DNA from: Bacteroidota bacterium
GTDB taxonomy: Bacteria; Bacteroidota; Bacteroidia; Cytophagales; Cyclobacteriaceae
DNA: 64,000 bases
Assembly: GCA_023417785.1 (NCBI GenBank)
Contig: JAEZEH010000096.1
Span: forward strand, 5,944-69,943
Reading direction: 5' to 3'
The position numbers and the translations under genes are program-made. Position 1 is the stretch's first letter. Each line of letters starts with the position of its first letter. Shown one piece after another: positions 17,216 to 25,779 of this stretch. The notes beneath the pieces were generated by a model that was not told where the DNA came from, did no database searches, and saw nothing but the letters and a program-made list of their open reading frames with translations.

Positions 17216-18898
17216 GTGAACGAACTGAACAAGTACAGCAAAACACTTACCCAGGACCCAACCCTGCCCGCGGCGCAGGCGATGCTTTATGGCATAGGCC
17301 TGACTGATGCCGATATGCTGAAAGCCCAGGTGGGGATCGTAAGTACAGGTTATGATGGCAACACCTGTAACATGCACCTGAATCAACTCGCGCAGCATGT
17401 GAAGTCTGCGGTGTGGAGCAACGAACTGGTAGGATTGATTTTTAATACCATTGGCGTAAGCGATGGGATGAGCAACGGCACGGAAGGCATGCGCTATTCT
17501 CTGGTCAGCCGTGAAATAATTGCCGATTCAATTGAAGCAGTATGCGGGGCACAATACTACGATGGTCTGATCGCCGTAGTGGGGTGCGATAAAAATATGC
17601 CCGGGGCCCTCATTGCCATGGGCAGGCTGAACCGCCCTTCGATAATGGTCTACGGCGGAACCATCGCCGGCGGTCATTACAAGGGAAGACAACTCAACAT
17701 CATATCGGCGTTTGAAGCCCTGGGTGAAAAAATGACGGGCAAGATCACGCCCGAGGATTTTAAGGGTATCGTGCAAAACTCTTGTCCGGGTGCGGGTGCC
17801 TGCGGCGGAATGTACCCCGCCAACACCATGTCATCGGCCATCGAAGCGCTGGGAATGTCACTCCCCTATTCGTCCTCCAATCCGGCTATGAGCCCCGAAA
17901 AGATCGTGGAATGCGACGCGGCTGCCGAAGCCATCAAACATTTGCTTGCGATTGATCTGAAGCCCCGCGATATCATGACGTCTAAAGCGTTTGAGAACGC
18001 GATTACCATAGTGATGGCGTTGGGCGGATCGACGAATGCCGTACTTCACCTCATTGCCATGGCAAAGTCCGCCGGCGTGTCGATCACACAGGAAGACTTC
18101 CAGCGCATATCCGACAAGACGCCGCTCATCGCAGATCTGAAACCCAGTGGAAAGTACCTCATGGAAGAGCTTCACCGCATTGGTGGTGTTCCGATCGTGA
18201 TGAAGTATCTTCTTGAAAAAGGCTACCTCCACGGCGATTGCATGACGGTAACGGGAAAAACAATAGCTGAGAATCTGGCTGATGTTCCATCGTTAAGCTT
18301 CGACACCCAGGATGTCATCGTACCACTGGAAAAACCGATCAAGGCGACAGGGCACCTTCAGATTCTCTATGGTAATCTCGCTCCGCAGGGTTCGGTGGCA
18401 AAGATCACCGGCAAGGAAGGCGAGAAGTTCATCGGTCCTGCGCGAGTCTTCAACGGCGAGTTCGAACTCGTGGAAGGTATTCAAAACGGAAGGGTGAAAG
18501 CCGGAGACGTAGTCGTTATCCGCAACGTCGGACCTAAAGGTGCGCCGGGTATGCCTGAGATGCTGAAGCCAACTTCGGCAATCATGGGCGCTGGTCTTGG
18601 AAAAAGCGTCGCGCTCATTACCGATGGACGTTTTTCGGGTGGATCACACGGATTCGTGATCGGTCACATCACACCAGAAGCAATGGAAGGTGGTCTGATA
18701 GGGCTCGTGGAAGACAACGACACGATTGAGATTGATGTTCTGAATCATTCCATCAATCTGGTGGTTGATCAATCCACTCTTGAAAAAAGGCGTGCAGCGT
18801 GGACGAAACCAGCGCTCAGAGCCAAGAACGGAATTTTGTTGAAATATGCTAAACACGTAAAAACTGCTGCTGATGGATGCGTTACTGACGAAGAGTAA
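17216..18898 (+). CDS. ilvD: dihydroxy-acid dehydratase
   Basis: 560 residues, the normal length for IlvD. It dehydrates 2,3-dihydroxy-isovalerate and -methylvalerate to the 2-oxo acids of the Val/Ile pathway. The iron-sulfur cysteines are in place: 'GYDGNTCNMHLNQLA', 'VVGCDKNMPGALIAMGRLNR' and 'NSCPGAGACGGMYPANTMSS', and the C-terminal 'TDGRFSGGSHGFVIGHI' is the family signature. The start is GTG at 17216, since no ATG fits the conserved N-terminus. It follows ilvE by 73 bases, and its 3' end overlaps the ilvB start by 26 bases, so the two are probably translationally coupled. Confidence 0.97.
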   Translation: MNELNKYSKTLTQDPTLPAAQAMLYGIGLTDADMLKAQVGIVSTGYDGNTCNMHLNQLAQHVKSAVWSNELVGLIFNTIGVSDGMSNGTEGMRYSLVSREIIADSIEAVCGAQYYDGLIAVVGCDKNMPGALIAMGRLNRPSIMVYGGTIAGGHYKGRQLNIISAFEALGEKMTGKITPEDFKGIVQNSCPGAGACGGMYPANTMSSAIEALGMSLPYSSSNPAMSPEKIVECDAAAEAIKHLLAIDLKPRDIMTSKAFENAITIVMALGGSTNAVLHLIAMAKSAGVSITQEDFQRISDKTPLIADLKPSGKYLMEELHRIGGVPIVMKYLLEKGYLHGDCMTVTGKTIAENLADVPSLSFDTQDVIVPLEKPIKATGHLQILYGNLAPQGSVAKITGKEGEKFIGPARVFNGEFELVEGIQNGRVKAGDVVVIRNVGPKGAPGMPEMLKPTSAIMGAGLGKSVALITDGRFSGGSHGFVIGHITPEAMEGGLIGLVEDNDTIEIDVLNHSINLVVDQSTLEKRRAAWTKPALRAKNGILLKYAKHVKTAADGCVTDEE

Positions 18899-20627
18899 AC
18901 CCGATGTTCAACCCGAACCGAAACACACGATCACAGGATCGGAAGTTTTGTTGCGAAGTTTGATCGGCGAAAGCGTCGATACGATCTTCGGTTATCCTGG
19001 TGGGGCTATCATGCCCGTGTACGACGCGCTGTATTCGTATCAGGATCGCCTCAGGCATATTCTGGTCAGACATGAACAGGGAGCTATCCACGCAGCACAG
19101 GGCTATGCGCGCGTTTCCGGTGAAGTGGGTGTGGTTTTTGCAACGTCAGGTCCAGGCGCAACGAATCTGGTTACAGGTCTGGCAGATGCATTAATTGATT
19201 CGACTCCGCTTGTTTGTATAACTGGTCAGGTCTTCGCGCATCTTCTCGGTACTGACGCGTTCCAGGAAACGGATGTGGTAAACACCACCATACCGGTTAC
19301 CAAATGGAACGTTCAGGTTACTGAAGCAAAAGATATCGCTGGAGCCGTAGCGAAGGCATTTTATATTGCCAAGTCCGGGCGCCCCGGCCCCGTTCTGATT
19401 GACATAACCAAAAATGCGCAGAACGAACTTATCGAACAGGCTGAATACAATAAGTGCGACCACATCCGCACGTACCGGCCCAGACCCGTGCTACAGCCTG
19501 CGCAGGTGGAAGCTGCTGCAGCGCTCATAAACTCCGCCAAAAAACCGTATATCCTTTGCGGGCAGGGCGTACTTCTTTCGGGAGCAACGGATGCCCTGGT
19601 GGCACTTTCTGAAAAGACGGGAATTCCAGTAGCCTGTACGTTACTCGGCCTTGGCGGCTTTCCGGCAGATCATCCAAATTATGTAGGATATCTCGGTATG
19701 CATGGAAACTATGGCCCCAATCTGAATACCAACGAATGTGATGTACTGATCGGCGTTGGTATGCGCTTCGACGATCGCGTAACAGGAAACGTAAGCAAAT
19801 ACGCCCGGCAGGCCCGCGTGATCCATATCGATATTGACAAGGCTGAAATTCACAAGATCATCAAAGCCGATGCGCCGGTTCATGCCGACGCCAAGGAAGC
19901 ACTTGATGGGCTATTGCCATTGTGTAAGGAAAACAACCACCAGGAATGGATCGGAAGTTTCCGCAAGCTGAACAAAATTGAATTCGACAAAGTAATTACT
20001 CCGGAACTTAATTCGGAGCACAACGAGCTGAAAATGGCCGAGGTGATTTACCACCTCGCCAACATCACCAAGGGCGAAGCGATTGTTGTTACTGATGTTG
20101 GTCAGCATCAGATGGTCACATCGCGTTATTATACCTTCAACAATCCCCGCACTCAGGTTACCTCTGGCGGCGCCGGTACAATGGGTTTTGCCCTGCCTGC
20201 TGCGATGGGCGCCAAACTGGCCAAGCCGGATCATCAGGTAATCGCCGTTATTGGTGATGGCGGATATCAAATGACTGTTCAGGAACTCGGTACGATCATG
20301 CAGTATAAGATTCCGGTGAAGATTGTCGTGTTGAATAACAACTTCCTGGGAATGGTTCGCCAATGGCAACAGCTCTTCCACGGAAAACGGTATTCGTTCA
20401 CGGAAATGGTTAATCCTGACTTTGTCAAGCTCGCGGAAGCATACAGTATTCCGGCGAAAAAGGTTGAGAATCGCGAGGACTTGCTCTCGACGCTGAATGA
20501 AATGCTCGCGGCTGATGGTCCCTACTTCCTTGAAGTTGTAGTCGGCAAGGAGGACAACGTTTTCCCTATGGTACCCGCAGGCGCCGGCGTATCAGACGTA
20601 TTACTTGAGGCGCCGCCGAGTAAATAA
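18873..20627 (+). CDS. ilvB: acetolactate synthase, large (catalytic) subunit
   Basis: 584 residues of a thiamine-diphosphate enzyme that condenses pyruvate with pyruvate or 2-oxobutanoate, the first common step of the pathway. Visible features are 'IFGYPGGAIMPVYDAL', the catalytic Glu in 'VRHEQGAIHAAQGYARV', 'ATSGPGATNLVTGLADA', the FAD-region 'VGMRFDDRVTGNVSKYA', and the ThDP/Mg site 'VIGDGGYQMTVQELGTI' with 'NNNFLGMVRQWQ'. The ATG lies inside the end of ilvD. The N-terminal 20 residues are variable and the conserved part begins at 'TGSEVLLRSLIGE'. It acts with the small subunit encoded next. Confidence 0.97.
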   Translation: MDALLTKSKPDVQPEPKHTITGSEVLLRSLIGESVDTIFGYPGGAIMPVYDALYSYQDRLRHILVRHEQGAIHAAQGYARVSGEVGVVFATSGPGATNLVTGLADALIDSTPLVCITGQVFAHLLGTDAFQETDVVNTTIPVTKWNVQVTEAKDIAGAVAKAFYIAKSGRPGPVLIDITKNAQNELIEQAEYNKCDHIRTYRPRPVLQPAQVEAAAALINSAKKPYILCGQGVLLSGATDALVALSEKTGIPVACTLLGLGGFPADHPNYVGYLGMHGNYGPNLNTNECDVLIGVGMRFDDRVTGNVSKYARQARVIHIDIDKAEIHKIIKADAPVHADAKEALDGLLPLCKENNHQEWIGSFRKLNKIEFDKVITPELNSEHNELKMAEVIYHLANITKGEAIVVTDVGQHQMVTSRYYTFNNPRTQVTSGGAGTMGFALPAAMGAKLAKPDHQVIAVIGDGGYQMTVQELGTIMQYKIPVKIVVLNNNFLGMVRQWQQLFHGKRYSFTEMVNPDFVKLAEAYSIPAKKVENREDLLSTLNEMLAADGPYFLEVVVGKEDNVFPMVPAGAGVSDVLLEAPPSK

Positions 20628-20668
20628 GATTTAACATAACCTCCCGGGTGTTGAGTGAACATCCGATT

Positions 20669-20983
20669 ATGAACTTAAAAATATTAGAGATGAAACAGGA
20701 CTTCACGCTTGAGATTCTTTCAGACAACAACTTTTCGGTTTTAAACCGCATTGTCAATGTGCTGAACCGGAGAAGAGTCCGTATCAAGAAACTCATTGCG
20801 CACGAGAACGAAGACGATTTCCGCCGCGGTGTGGCGGTATTGCTTCTGCATACAACGCCTGACCTGATGGAAAAAGTCAAACATCAGCTGGAAAAACTCA
20901 TTGAGGTTGAAGAGGCGAAATTCTGCGAAGGCTGTGATTTGTATTTTGAACTCAGCGAAAAGAATAACAAACAGGTTGCCTGA
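20669..20983 (+). CDS. ilvN: acetolactate synthase small (regulatory) subunit, short ACT-domain form
   Basis: A short ACT-domain protein: 'FTLEILSDNNFSVLNRIVN', then 'RRRVRIKKLIAHENE', with a C-terminal 'LEKLIEVEEAKFCEGCDLYF'. Such subunits bind the end-product amino acid and set the activity and feedback sensitivity of IlvB. At about 104 residues it is of the short IlvN/IlvM size, lacking the second domain of IlvH-type subunits. The start is uncertain: GTG at 20648, ATG at 20669 or ATG at 20690. The last gives 'MKQDFTLEIL', which best matches family N-termini. It lies between ilvB and ilvC. Confidence 0.88.
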   Translation: MNLKILEMKQDFTLEILSDNNFSVLNRIVNVLNRRRVRIKKLIAHENEDDFRRGVAVLLLHTTPDLMEKVKHQLEKLIEVEEAKFCEGCDLYFELSEKNNKQVA

Positions 20984-21057
20984 CGTCCCCATTGGGCCGG
21001 ATGGCCGACTTACAAGAAAACATTAAACATTACAACGGAAAAAATAAACTAAAAACT

Positions 21058-22128
21058 ATGGCACAGATCAATTTTGGCGGCGTTGTCGAAGAAGTAGTAA
21101 CCCGGGAAGAGTTCCCGATGGAAAAGGCACTTGACGTCTTGAAAAACGAAACCATTGCAATCATCGGGTATGGTGTACAAGGTCCTGCCCAGGCGCTCAA
21201 CCTTCGCGATAACGGCTTCAAGGTTATCATAGGTCAACGCAAGAATTCAAAAACATGGGATAAGGCGGTAAGCCATGGCTGGGTTCCGGACGAAACCCTT
21301 TTCGACATTGAGGAAGCTGCAAGGCGCGGAACCATCATTCAGTTTCTGCTCTCAGATGCCGGACAAATTGCGCTGTGGCCGACTATAAAACCATACCTTA
21401 CCAAAGGTAAAACCCTTTACTTCTCCCACGGATTCGGCATAACATTCAAAGAACAGACCGGTATCGTTCCTCCTGCGGATATTGACGTGGTGCTAGCCGC
21501 ACCCAAAGGTTCCGGAACTTCAGTTCGCAGACTTTTTCTTCAGGGAAAAGGAATCAACTCCAGCTACGCGGTCTTTCAGGACGCCACCGGTGAAGCGAAA
21601 AACAAAGCGATCGCACTCGGTATCGGCGTAGGTTCGGGTTATCTTTTTGAAACTGATTTCAGGAAGGAAGTGTATTCCGACCTTTCCGGCGAACGCGGAA
21701 CGCTTATGGGAGCTATCGCAGGCATCTTTGAAGCGCAATACGAAGTTCTTCGCGCCAATGGGCACTCTCCTTCCGAAGCGTTCAACGAAACAGTGGAAGA
21801 ACTCACGCAGAGCCTCATGCCCCTGGTTGCAGAGAACGGAATGGACTGGATGTATGCTAACTGTTCCACTACTGCTCAACGTGGAGCCCTGGATTGGAAG
21901 AAGAAGTTCAAAGCCGCAACGCTTCCCGTATTTCAGGAGCTTTACAAGAGCGTGGCCACCGGCGAAGAAGCCAGACGGACCATCGAGACCTGCAGCAAAC
22001 CCGACTATCGTGAAAAACTTGCAGAAGAATTAAAAGAACTTCGTGAAAGCGAACTTTGGCAAGCCGGCGCCGCAGTTCGTCAACTCCGTCCTGAAAAACA
22101 ACAGGTAGAAGAAAGTATGATTAATTAA
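21058..22128 (+). CDS. ilvC: ketol-acid reductoisomerase
   Basis: The chosen start (ATG 21058, 'AQINFGGVVEEVVTREEFPM') matches family N-termini and gives 356 residues, a class I enzyme. An upstream ATG at 20992 would add 22 non-conserved residues. It isomerises and reduces acetolactate/acetohydroxybutyrate with NAD(P)H. Visible are the Rossmann loop 'IGYGVQGPAQALNLRDNGF', 'SDAGQIALWPTIKPYL', 'LAAPKGSGTSVRRLF', and Mg-binding residues in 'DLSGERGTLMGAIAGIFEAQ' and 'ETVEELTQSLMP'. It is the last gene before a strong terminator. Confidence 0.97.
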   Translation: MAQINFGGVVEEVVTREEFPMEKALDVLKNETIAIIGYGVQGPAQALNLRDNGFKVIIGQRKNSKTWDKAVSHGWVPDETLFDIEEAARRGTIIQFLLSDAGQIALWPTIKPYLTKGKTLYFSHGFGITFKEQTGIVPPADIDVVLAAPKGSGTSVRRLFLQGKGINSSYAVFQDATGEAKNKAIALGIGVGSGYLFETDFRKEVYSDLSGERGTLMGAIAGIFEAQYEVLRANGHSPSEAFNETVEELTQSLMPLVAENGMDWMYANCSTTAQRGALDWKKKFKAATLPVFQELYKSVATGEEARRTIETCSKPDYREKLAEELKELRESELWQAGAAVRQLRPEKQQVEESMIN

Positions 22129-22180
22129 GGCGGTGAGCCCATCGGAAAATCCGATTTCAAAACACCGTCAATACACCAAA

Positions 22181-22217
22181 GAAGCCGGATCATCGAATGT
22201 GATCCGGCTTCTGGTTT
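22181..22217 (+). terminator. intrinsic terminator between ilvC and ilvA
   Basis: A perfect 12-bp stem (GAAGCCGGATCA at 22181-22192, TGATCCGGCTTC at 22200-22211), 7-base loop, followed by TGGTTTTTT. A smaller hairpin, ATCGGA-AAA-TCCGAT at 22141-22155, lies just before. It should end most ilvEDBNC transcripts and so separate ilvA. Confidence 0.9.
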
Positions 22218-22280
22218 TTTCTCATTATGTCAGCGACGACACAAAACAATCGCCGCGTGAACCAAATCAAGAGCCAGGCT

Positions 22281-23531
22281 ATGTCAGGAACTACTTCGAT
22301 AAAAATTGACATTGATTCAGCTGCCGAAATACTTAGGACGGTAGTTCTAAAAACACCGCTACAGTATCACCGGAAGTTGTCCGAAAAATTCGATGCAGAG
22401 ATTTACCTGAAGCGTGAAGACCTTCAGGTAGTTCGTTCCTACAAAATTCGTGGCGCTTTCAATTTGATTCAGAGCCTTTCGGAAGGGGAACGAACCCGTG
22501 GTGTGGTTTGTGCGAGCGCGGGTAATCACGCTCAGGGCGTGGCTTTCTCCTGCAAAACCCTTGGCTTGAAAGGAGTGATCTACATGCCGGCCATAACACC
22601 GAAACAAAAAATCAATCAGGTTAAAATGTTCGGGGGGAGCAATATTGAGATCGTTCTTATTGGTGACACCTTTGACGATTGCCAAAGCAAAGCACTCGCG
22701 TACGCCGATGAGAAAGGAATGACCTTTATCCCACCGTTCGATCACCTCAAGATCATCGAAGGTCAGGGCACGGTGGCAAAAGAGATTCTTGAAGACACGA
22801 AAGACATCGACTTCATATTCATTCCCGTTGGCGGTGGCGGACTGTGTGCCGGAGTCGGCGAATACTTTCGTGAGTTTTCGCCAGGCACAAAGCTCATCGG
22901 CGTCGAACCCGCAGGTGCCCCATCAATGAAAGAAGCCCTGAAAGCCGGTATGCCCGTCAAGCTTGAAAAGATTCAGCGGTTCGTCGACGGAGCGTCGGTT
23001 CAGCAGGTAGGAACGATCACCTTTGCCTTATGCCGCGAAGTTATTACAGATATGCTGTTGGTGCCCGAGGGCAAGGTGAGCTCAACAATCCTGCAGCTTT
23101 ACAACGAAGATGCGATTGTCGCCGAACCCGCAGGCGCGCTCGCAATTGCCGCCCTTGACCAATATCGAAAGCAACTCTCCGGCAAGAAGGTTGTCTGTAT
23201 CGTCAGTGGAGGGAACAACGACATCGACCGGATGCAGGAGATCAAAGAACGGTCTTTGTTGTACGAAGGGTTGAAACACTATTTTATTGTGCGCTTTGCC
23301 CAACGTCCCGGAGCGTTGAAGGAATTCGTCAATCACATTCTGGGACCGACTGATGACATCGTGCGATTCGAATTTATCCAGAAGCATAACAAAGAATCAG
23401 GGCCAGCGTTGATCGGAATCGAAGTCAAATCGCGGGACGACTTTCACACGTTGGTCGAAAGGATGGATCAGTTCGGGTTAAAATATACACTGGTAAATCA
23501 AAACGAAAACCTGTTCGAGTATCTGGTCTAG
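22281..23531 (+). CDS. ilvA: threonine ammonia-lyase (threonine dehydratase)
   Basis: This PLP enzyme deaminates threonine to 2-oxobutanoate, the entry to isoleucine. The PLP-Lys motif is 'LKREDLQVVRSYKIRGAFN', with 'VCASAGNHAQGVAFSC', 'IPVGGGGLCAGVG' and 'VSGGNNDIDRMQEI'. The C-terminal 90 residues form one ACT-like regulatory domain ('YFIVRFAQRPGALKEFVNHI'), as in short biosynthetic threonine dehydratases with isoleucine feedback. The start is taken as ATG 22281 (416 residues), where conservation begins. ATG 22227 would add 18 residues and lies only a few bases after the terminator T-run, which makes it less likely. Confidence 0.95.
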   Translation: MSGTTSIKIDIDSAAEILRTVVLKTPLQYHRKLSEKFDAEIYLKREDLQVVRSYKIRGAFNLIQSLSEGERTRGVVCASAGNHAQGVAFSCKTLGLKGVIYMPAITPKQKINQVKMFGGSNIEIVLIGDTFDDCQSKALAYADEKGMTFIPPFDHLKIIEGQGTVAKEILEDTKDIDFIFIPVGGGGLCAGVGEYFREFSPGTKLIGVEPAGAPSMKEALKAGMPVKLEKIQRFVDGASVQQVGTITFALCREVITDMLLVPEGKVSSTILQLYNEDAIVAEPAGALAIAALDQYRKQLSGKKVVCIVSGGNNDIDRMQEIKERSLLYEGLKHYFIVRFAQRPGALKEFVNHILGPTDDIVRFEFIQKHNKESGPALIGIEVKSRDDFHTLVERMDQFGLKYTLVNQNENLFEYLV

Positions 23532-23556
23532 AATCCTGTGTTTTGAGGCGTTTATC

Positions 23557-23582
23557 AGCGGGTCTGTTCCCGCTTTTTTTTA
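23557..23582 (+). terminator. intrinsic terminator after ilvA
   Basis: AGCGGG (23557-23562), 6-base loop, CCCGCT (23569-23574), then a run of T. It lies 26 bases after the ilvA stop and insulates the next gene. Confidence 0.8.
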
Positions 23583-23603
23583 TATTGGGCTGCGATAGAT
23601 TTT

Positions 23604-24605
23604 ATGGTTGCTGTTCGATTGCGTTTTATTGTTGCACTTTCTTTTGTTTTCTCCGCTTACCTTGCGGCAGGCCAAACCAGGATTGACGGGATTCTTCTAA
23701 ATGAGGAAGACGACTCACCCGTCCCTTATGCGAACATCGGCATCCTTGACACGCGCGCCGGAACAATATCCAATGAAGACGGCACGTTCGAGATCACAAT
23801 TCCGGAGAATCTTATGAACGACACGCTTCTTTTTTCGGCACTGGGATTCCAGAGGAAGTCGATTCATCTTCCAACGCTGACAACCCACAATCGCCTCGTC
23901 ATCAAAATGCGCGAACAGACAACCATGCTTAAAAACGTCGTGGTAAAGTCAAGGCGGCGCAAGCCTGCGCGAACATTTCAAATGGGCAATGCGTTGTTCA
24001 ACTCCGGCAGCCTTTACGTTGACTCCGTCGCCGCCGGATCGGCGATGGCGCTTCTGATCGAAAACAAGCATCCTACATTCAATCCCGGGCTTACCGTGCC
24101 CTTCTTCGTCCGTCGGGCGAAACTCCGCATTTCATATAACACGTTTGATAATTTCAAAGTACGACTGCGGTTCCTTTCGGTCGATGAAAGGACCGGGTTG
24201 CCTGACAAAGACCTTTTTCATGAAAGTATAGTGGTCACTTCCGGCATCCGAAAAGGCTGGGTCAATTTTGATCTTTCATCTTACAACATCCGGATTGACC
24301 AGCCTTCCTTTTTTCTGGTTTTCGAGTGGCTGATAGAGGATGATGACCGAAGGCTGCTGATGGAGATGTATCGCGAATTCCAACGATTGTTCCCGAAAAA
24401 AGTCACGACGGATACACTGCACGTCGACGACGAGGAAATCACCTACCACAGTTATCACGGCTACCGCGCCGGTACGTCTTTCGCCTGTTCTTCTGACCGT
24501 GTTGTCGTGGACAGCTTCAGATGTTACTACCGCAATAACAGCCACGGACAATGGCGAAGGTCGTCAGCAATTCTCACCGCTAACGTTGTCGTAGTTAATT
24601 ACTAG
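23604..24605 (+). CDS. exported carboxypeptidase-regulatory-like domain protein of unknown function
   Basis: 333 residues with a signal peptide (to about residue 23, AAGQ). An N-terminal CarboxypepD_reg-like beta-sandwich (about 25-105, 'SPVPYANIGILDTRAGTISN', 'LLFSALGFQRKSIHL') is followed by a linker resembling the TonB-receptor 'LKNVVVKSRRRKPA' segment. There is no plug or barrel. The rest (about 130-333) is a beta-rich domain I do not recognise ('AKLRISYNTFDNFKVRLRFL', 'GWVNFDLSSYNIRIDQPSFF'), possibly a jelly-roll. It is likely periplasmic or cell-surface. It is flanked by a terminator on its left and is unrelated to the amino acid genes around it. Confidence 0.8.
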   Translation: MVAVRLRFIVALSFVFSAYLAAGQTRIDGILLNEEDDSPVPYANIGILDTRAGTISNEDGTFEITIPENLMNDTLLFSALGFQRKSIHLPTLTTHNRLVIKMREQTTMLKNVVVKSRRRKPARTFQMGNALFNSGSLYVDSVAAGSAMALLIENKHPTFNPGLTVPFFVRRAKLRISYNTFDNFKVRLRFLSVDERTGLPDKDLFHESIVVTSGIRKGWVNFDLSSYNIRIDQPSFFLVFEWLIEDDDRRLLMEMYREFQRLFPKKVTTDTLHVDDEEITYHSYHGYRAGTSFACSSDRVVVDSFRCYYRNNSHGQWRRSSAILTANVVVVNY

Positions 24606-24697
24606 GCTTTGCTGATTGTTACGTTTTCTTTTCCGTATTTTAGGGACGTATTGAATTAAGTGTAACAAAAACACGTTATTTCAATTAACATTGTACT

Positions 24698-25471
24698 ATG
24701 GCACAAGGACTACTAATCGACATGGATGGCGTTGTTTACGGCGGGGATCTAATGATTCCGGGCGCTGATGAATTTGTGAACCGTCTGCTGCAACAACAAA
24801 TACCGTTCATGTTTATGACTAACAACAGTCAGCGGACACGACTGGAAGCCGTAAGGAAGTTGAACAAACTGGGTATAAAGGTTACTGAGGATCATATCTA
24901 CACCAGCGCAATGGCAACTGGCAGATTTCTCTCCAGCCAAATTCCGAGGGGCACCGCGTATGTATTGGGTGAAGGCGGTTTGCTGACAAGCCTTCATGAA
25001 AACGGAATTCCACTGGTTGAAACTGATCCTGAATTCGTCGTACTCGGCGAGGGAAGAAATTTTACCCTCGAGATGGTTCAGCGCGCAGTCGATATGATTC
25101 TTAATGGCGCGAAGTTCATTACTACTAACAGAGATCCGTCTCCGAAGATGCTGGGGTGGAATAACCTTGGAATTGCGGCTACCACTGCCATGATTGAAGA
25201 AGCCACGGGGGTTAAAGCATTTGTCATTGGAAAACCTGGGCCGGTGATGATGCGGTCGGCAAGGAAAGCTCTTGGATTGGAGACTGCCGAGACAACGATT
25301 ATCGGCGATACAATGAGTACCGATATTCAGGGCGGCGTGCAAATGGGTTACAAGACAATCTTAGTCCTGAGTGGAGTCACACGAATTGAAGAATTGAAAC
25401 AATACGCTTTCAAGCCGGATCTCATTGTGAATTCGGTTAATGAAATCAAACTACCCCTCCCCTGGTGGTAG
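24698..25471 (+). CDS. HAD-superfamily hydrolase, subfamily IIA (NagD-like phosphatase)
   Basis: 257 residues. The first HAD motif is 'IDMDGVVYGGDLMIPGADEF' (nucleophile Asp, DxDG), the second 'FMFMTNNSQRT', the Lys motif 'AFVIGKPGPVMMRSA', and the last 'IIGDTMSTDIQGG'. The C2-type cap lies between motifs 2 and 3, as in NagD, 4-nitrophenylphosphatase and phosphoglycolate phosphatase relatives. It is a cytoplasmic small-molecule phosphatase; the substrate cannot be told. It stands alone between ilvA's neighbour and the leu leader, with no sign of being in the leu operon. Confidence 0.92.
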   Translation: MAQGLLIDMDGVVYGGDLMIPGADEFVNRLLQQQIPFMFMTNNSQRTRLEAVRKLNKLGIKVTEDHIYTSAMATGRFLSSQIPRGTAYVLGEGGLLTSLHENGIPLVETDPEFVVLGEGRNFTLEMVQRAVDMILNGAKFITTNRDPSPKMLGWNNLGIAATTAMIEEATGVKAFVIGKPGPVMMRSARKALGLETAETTIIGDTMSTDIQGGVQMGYKTILVLSGVTRIEELKQYAFKPDLIVNSVNEIKLPLPWW

Positions 25472-25630
25472 TAGTTGGCTGATGAATTTGTTCAAGGCTA
25501 CCGCGTTGTAAAATGCTACCGTTACCACTACCAACCACTTGTTAGTAGTCGTAAAAATTTTTTTAACAATATGTTGATGTAGCCCTTTACATTTATGATC
25601 TTCGTGCATTAGTTATCACAAGAATTTTCT

Positions 25631-25653
25631 TCACTTCAACGAAGTGATTTTTT
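25631..25653 (+). terminator. first terminator-like hairpin in the leu leader
   Basis: TCACTTC-AAC-GAAGTGA (25631-25647), a perfect 7-bp stem with a 3-base loop, followed by six T (25648-25653). It could be the terminator of the phosphatase gene or part of leu attenuation. Confidence 0.65.
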
Positions 25654-25665
25654 AATAGTATCACC

Positions 25666-25700
25666 ATCGTCCCGTCCGGTTTTCCTGGCGGGACGATTTT
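25666..25700 (+). terminator. second terminator-like hairpin in the leu leader (candidate attenuator)
   Basis: ATCGTCCCG (25666-25674) pairs perfectly with CGGGACGAT (25689-25697), followed by TTTTC. It is 80 bases upstream of leuC and in the same position relative to the shared 15-mer as the ilv terminator, so it is probably a regulated terminator. Confidence 0.75.
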
Positions 25701-25719
25701 CATTTATAGTAGTTACGAG

Positions 25720-25734
25720 CAAACTAACAGTTGT
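25720..25734 (+). promoter_or_regulatory. conserved post-terminator element, leuC copy
   Basis: CAAACTAACAGTTGT, identical to 16232-16246 upstream of ilvE, and located 22 bases after the hairpin (20 in ilv). It is 45 bases before the leuC ATG, against 8 before ilvE, so its fixed distance is to the terminator and not to the start codon. Confidence 0.6.
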
Positions 25735-25779
25735 TATCGCTCGGTAATTGGAGTCAAAGCAGTTGAATTAAAACAGACC

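Larger units (their letters stand above)
25472..25779 (+). promoter_or_regulatory. leu operon leader region
   Basis: A 308-base gap that holds two terminator-like hairpins and a conserved 15-mer (annotated separately). TACATTTA at 25590-25597 is a near match to the -7 element, but no TTG is correctly spaced. The only mini-frame with repeated leucine codons is 25513-25545 (MLPLPLPTTC; Leu codons CTA, TTA, CTA), which lies upstream of that possible promoter. A leader peptide is therefore not established here. Confidence 0.5.

Noticed and set aside
25513..25545. Leucine leader peptide MLPLPLPTTC
   Set aside because: Not annotated as a gene: it is very short, lies upstream of the best promoter candidate, and proline is as frequent as leucine. 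Kept only as a possibility in the leu leader entry.
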